This document shows positions 63,441-64,000 of a DNA stretch of 64,000 bases, one piece after another. The position numbers and the translations under genes were made by a program. The notes under the pieces were generated by a model. It searched no databases. It was given only the letters and a program-made list of their open reading frames with translations, and was not told the DNA's origin. This DNA comes from Cristatella mucedo (taxonomy: Eukaryota > Bryozoa > Phylactolaemata > Cristatellidae), in contig WPIO01000001.1 of assembly GCA_009760855.2 (NCBI GenBank), positions 14,291,501 to 14,355,500 of the forward strand. The letters are read 5' to 3'. The first letter of the stretch is position 1. Each line of letters starts with the position of its first letter.

Positions 63441-64000
63441 ATTGATTCTGGAGTGCGGCATTAGTTTCAGGATAGAGTGCAGTAGGCAAGAGTGCCATTG
63501 TCCGTTCTGTAGTCTCGATCCATGCAGCAGCAGCACTTTATAACCTCCTGCAGATCTCTGCAGAGGGGGAAAAAGAAAGATAACTGGTGGGACAGCAAAG
63601 CGTGCTTGTGCCAGACTTGGTGGCAAAAATACTTGATCATTTTTCTACATGACGACGATAAATCCTACAATAGTGTCATTAGATATTCATTGCTTACCCA
63701 ACAGTCGCTCTTCTAATCTTGTGCAAATTGGGGTGGGAGTGACTTGTCACACGACCAGCTCGTGGTTGAAGTGGTCTTGTGCCTGGCACAAAAAGCCACA
63801 TTTGTTTCCTCGTGGCTACGGTCAAGCAATTTCGGCTCGAAAACGCATCAAAAAGTATATAGGTACAATAAACCAGTTGAATCAATGTCGAGAGAACCTC
63901 ACCAACTGCTGATAGAACTGCTCTTTCATACTAGATGCTTGATCTTTTGTGCTAGATGATTGCAAACATAGCGTGGTGTGAAAAAAAGAAGAATTTTTAC
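63441..64000. other. Right window edge, nothing recognised
   Basis: No gene or repeat family is recognised. Confidence 0.45.

Overview
The window looks like the nuclear genome of a metazoan animal. Both protein-coding genes I can support are split by GT-AG introns and belong to animal families. The intervening DNA is full of L2-clade LINE fragments, tRNA-derived SINEs, a Tigger/pogo-type DNA element and long GA/CT/TA microsatellites. I cannot name the phylum from sequence alone. The SALL gene is cut into many more coding exons than the one-large-exon vertebrate form, which argues for an invertebrate.

Layout. (1) 191-17559, plus strand: PPP4R1, the HEAT-repeat regulatory subunit of protein phosphatase 4. 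Fifteen exons join in one continuous frame to 924 residues plus stop. The first N-terminal exon(s) lie to the left of the window. Introns carry L2 copies, a SINE and a Tigger-like element. (2) 17560-32475: intergenic, mostly L2 debris on the minus strand, SINEs, and then a broad GC/CpG-rich zone (about 28.5-34.2 kb) that reads like a developmental-gene promoter region. (3) 32476-60169, plus strand: a SALL (spalt-like) C2H2 zinc-finger transcription factor. A short first exon carries the SALL N-terminal NuRD-binding motif. It is followed by a Ser/Gln-rich exon, two short exons (one tentative), and exons carrying the paired fingers, ending in a 2.3-kb last exon. The model joins in frame to 1365 residues. 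(4) 60170-64000: SALL 3' flank with a long GA tract, a SINE and a tail-to-tail pair of L2 copies.

The two genes are not known to act together. PPP4R1 targets a cytoplasmic/nuclear phosphatase; SALL is a nuclear repressor/activator in development. They are simply neighbours.

The repeats tell a consistent story. One L2 family (family 1) has at least fifteen fragments here, each ending, where the end survives, in a GCGC-containing stem followed by ATT repeats. One of the two tRNA-derived SINE families (SINE A) carries the same 3' tail, as expected for a SINE mobilised by that LINE. A second, more diverged L2-like family (family 2) is interrupted by a family-1 insertion. I found no evidence of a novel defence system, CRISPR array or viral gene. 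The most interesting points are in SALL: an intron inside a zinc finger with a possible alternative half-finger exon, a lost zinc ligand in the third finger of the cluster, and GA/CT tracts placed so that they could pair across exons.
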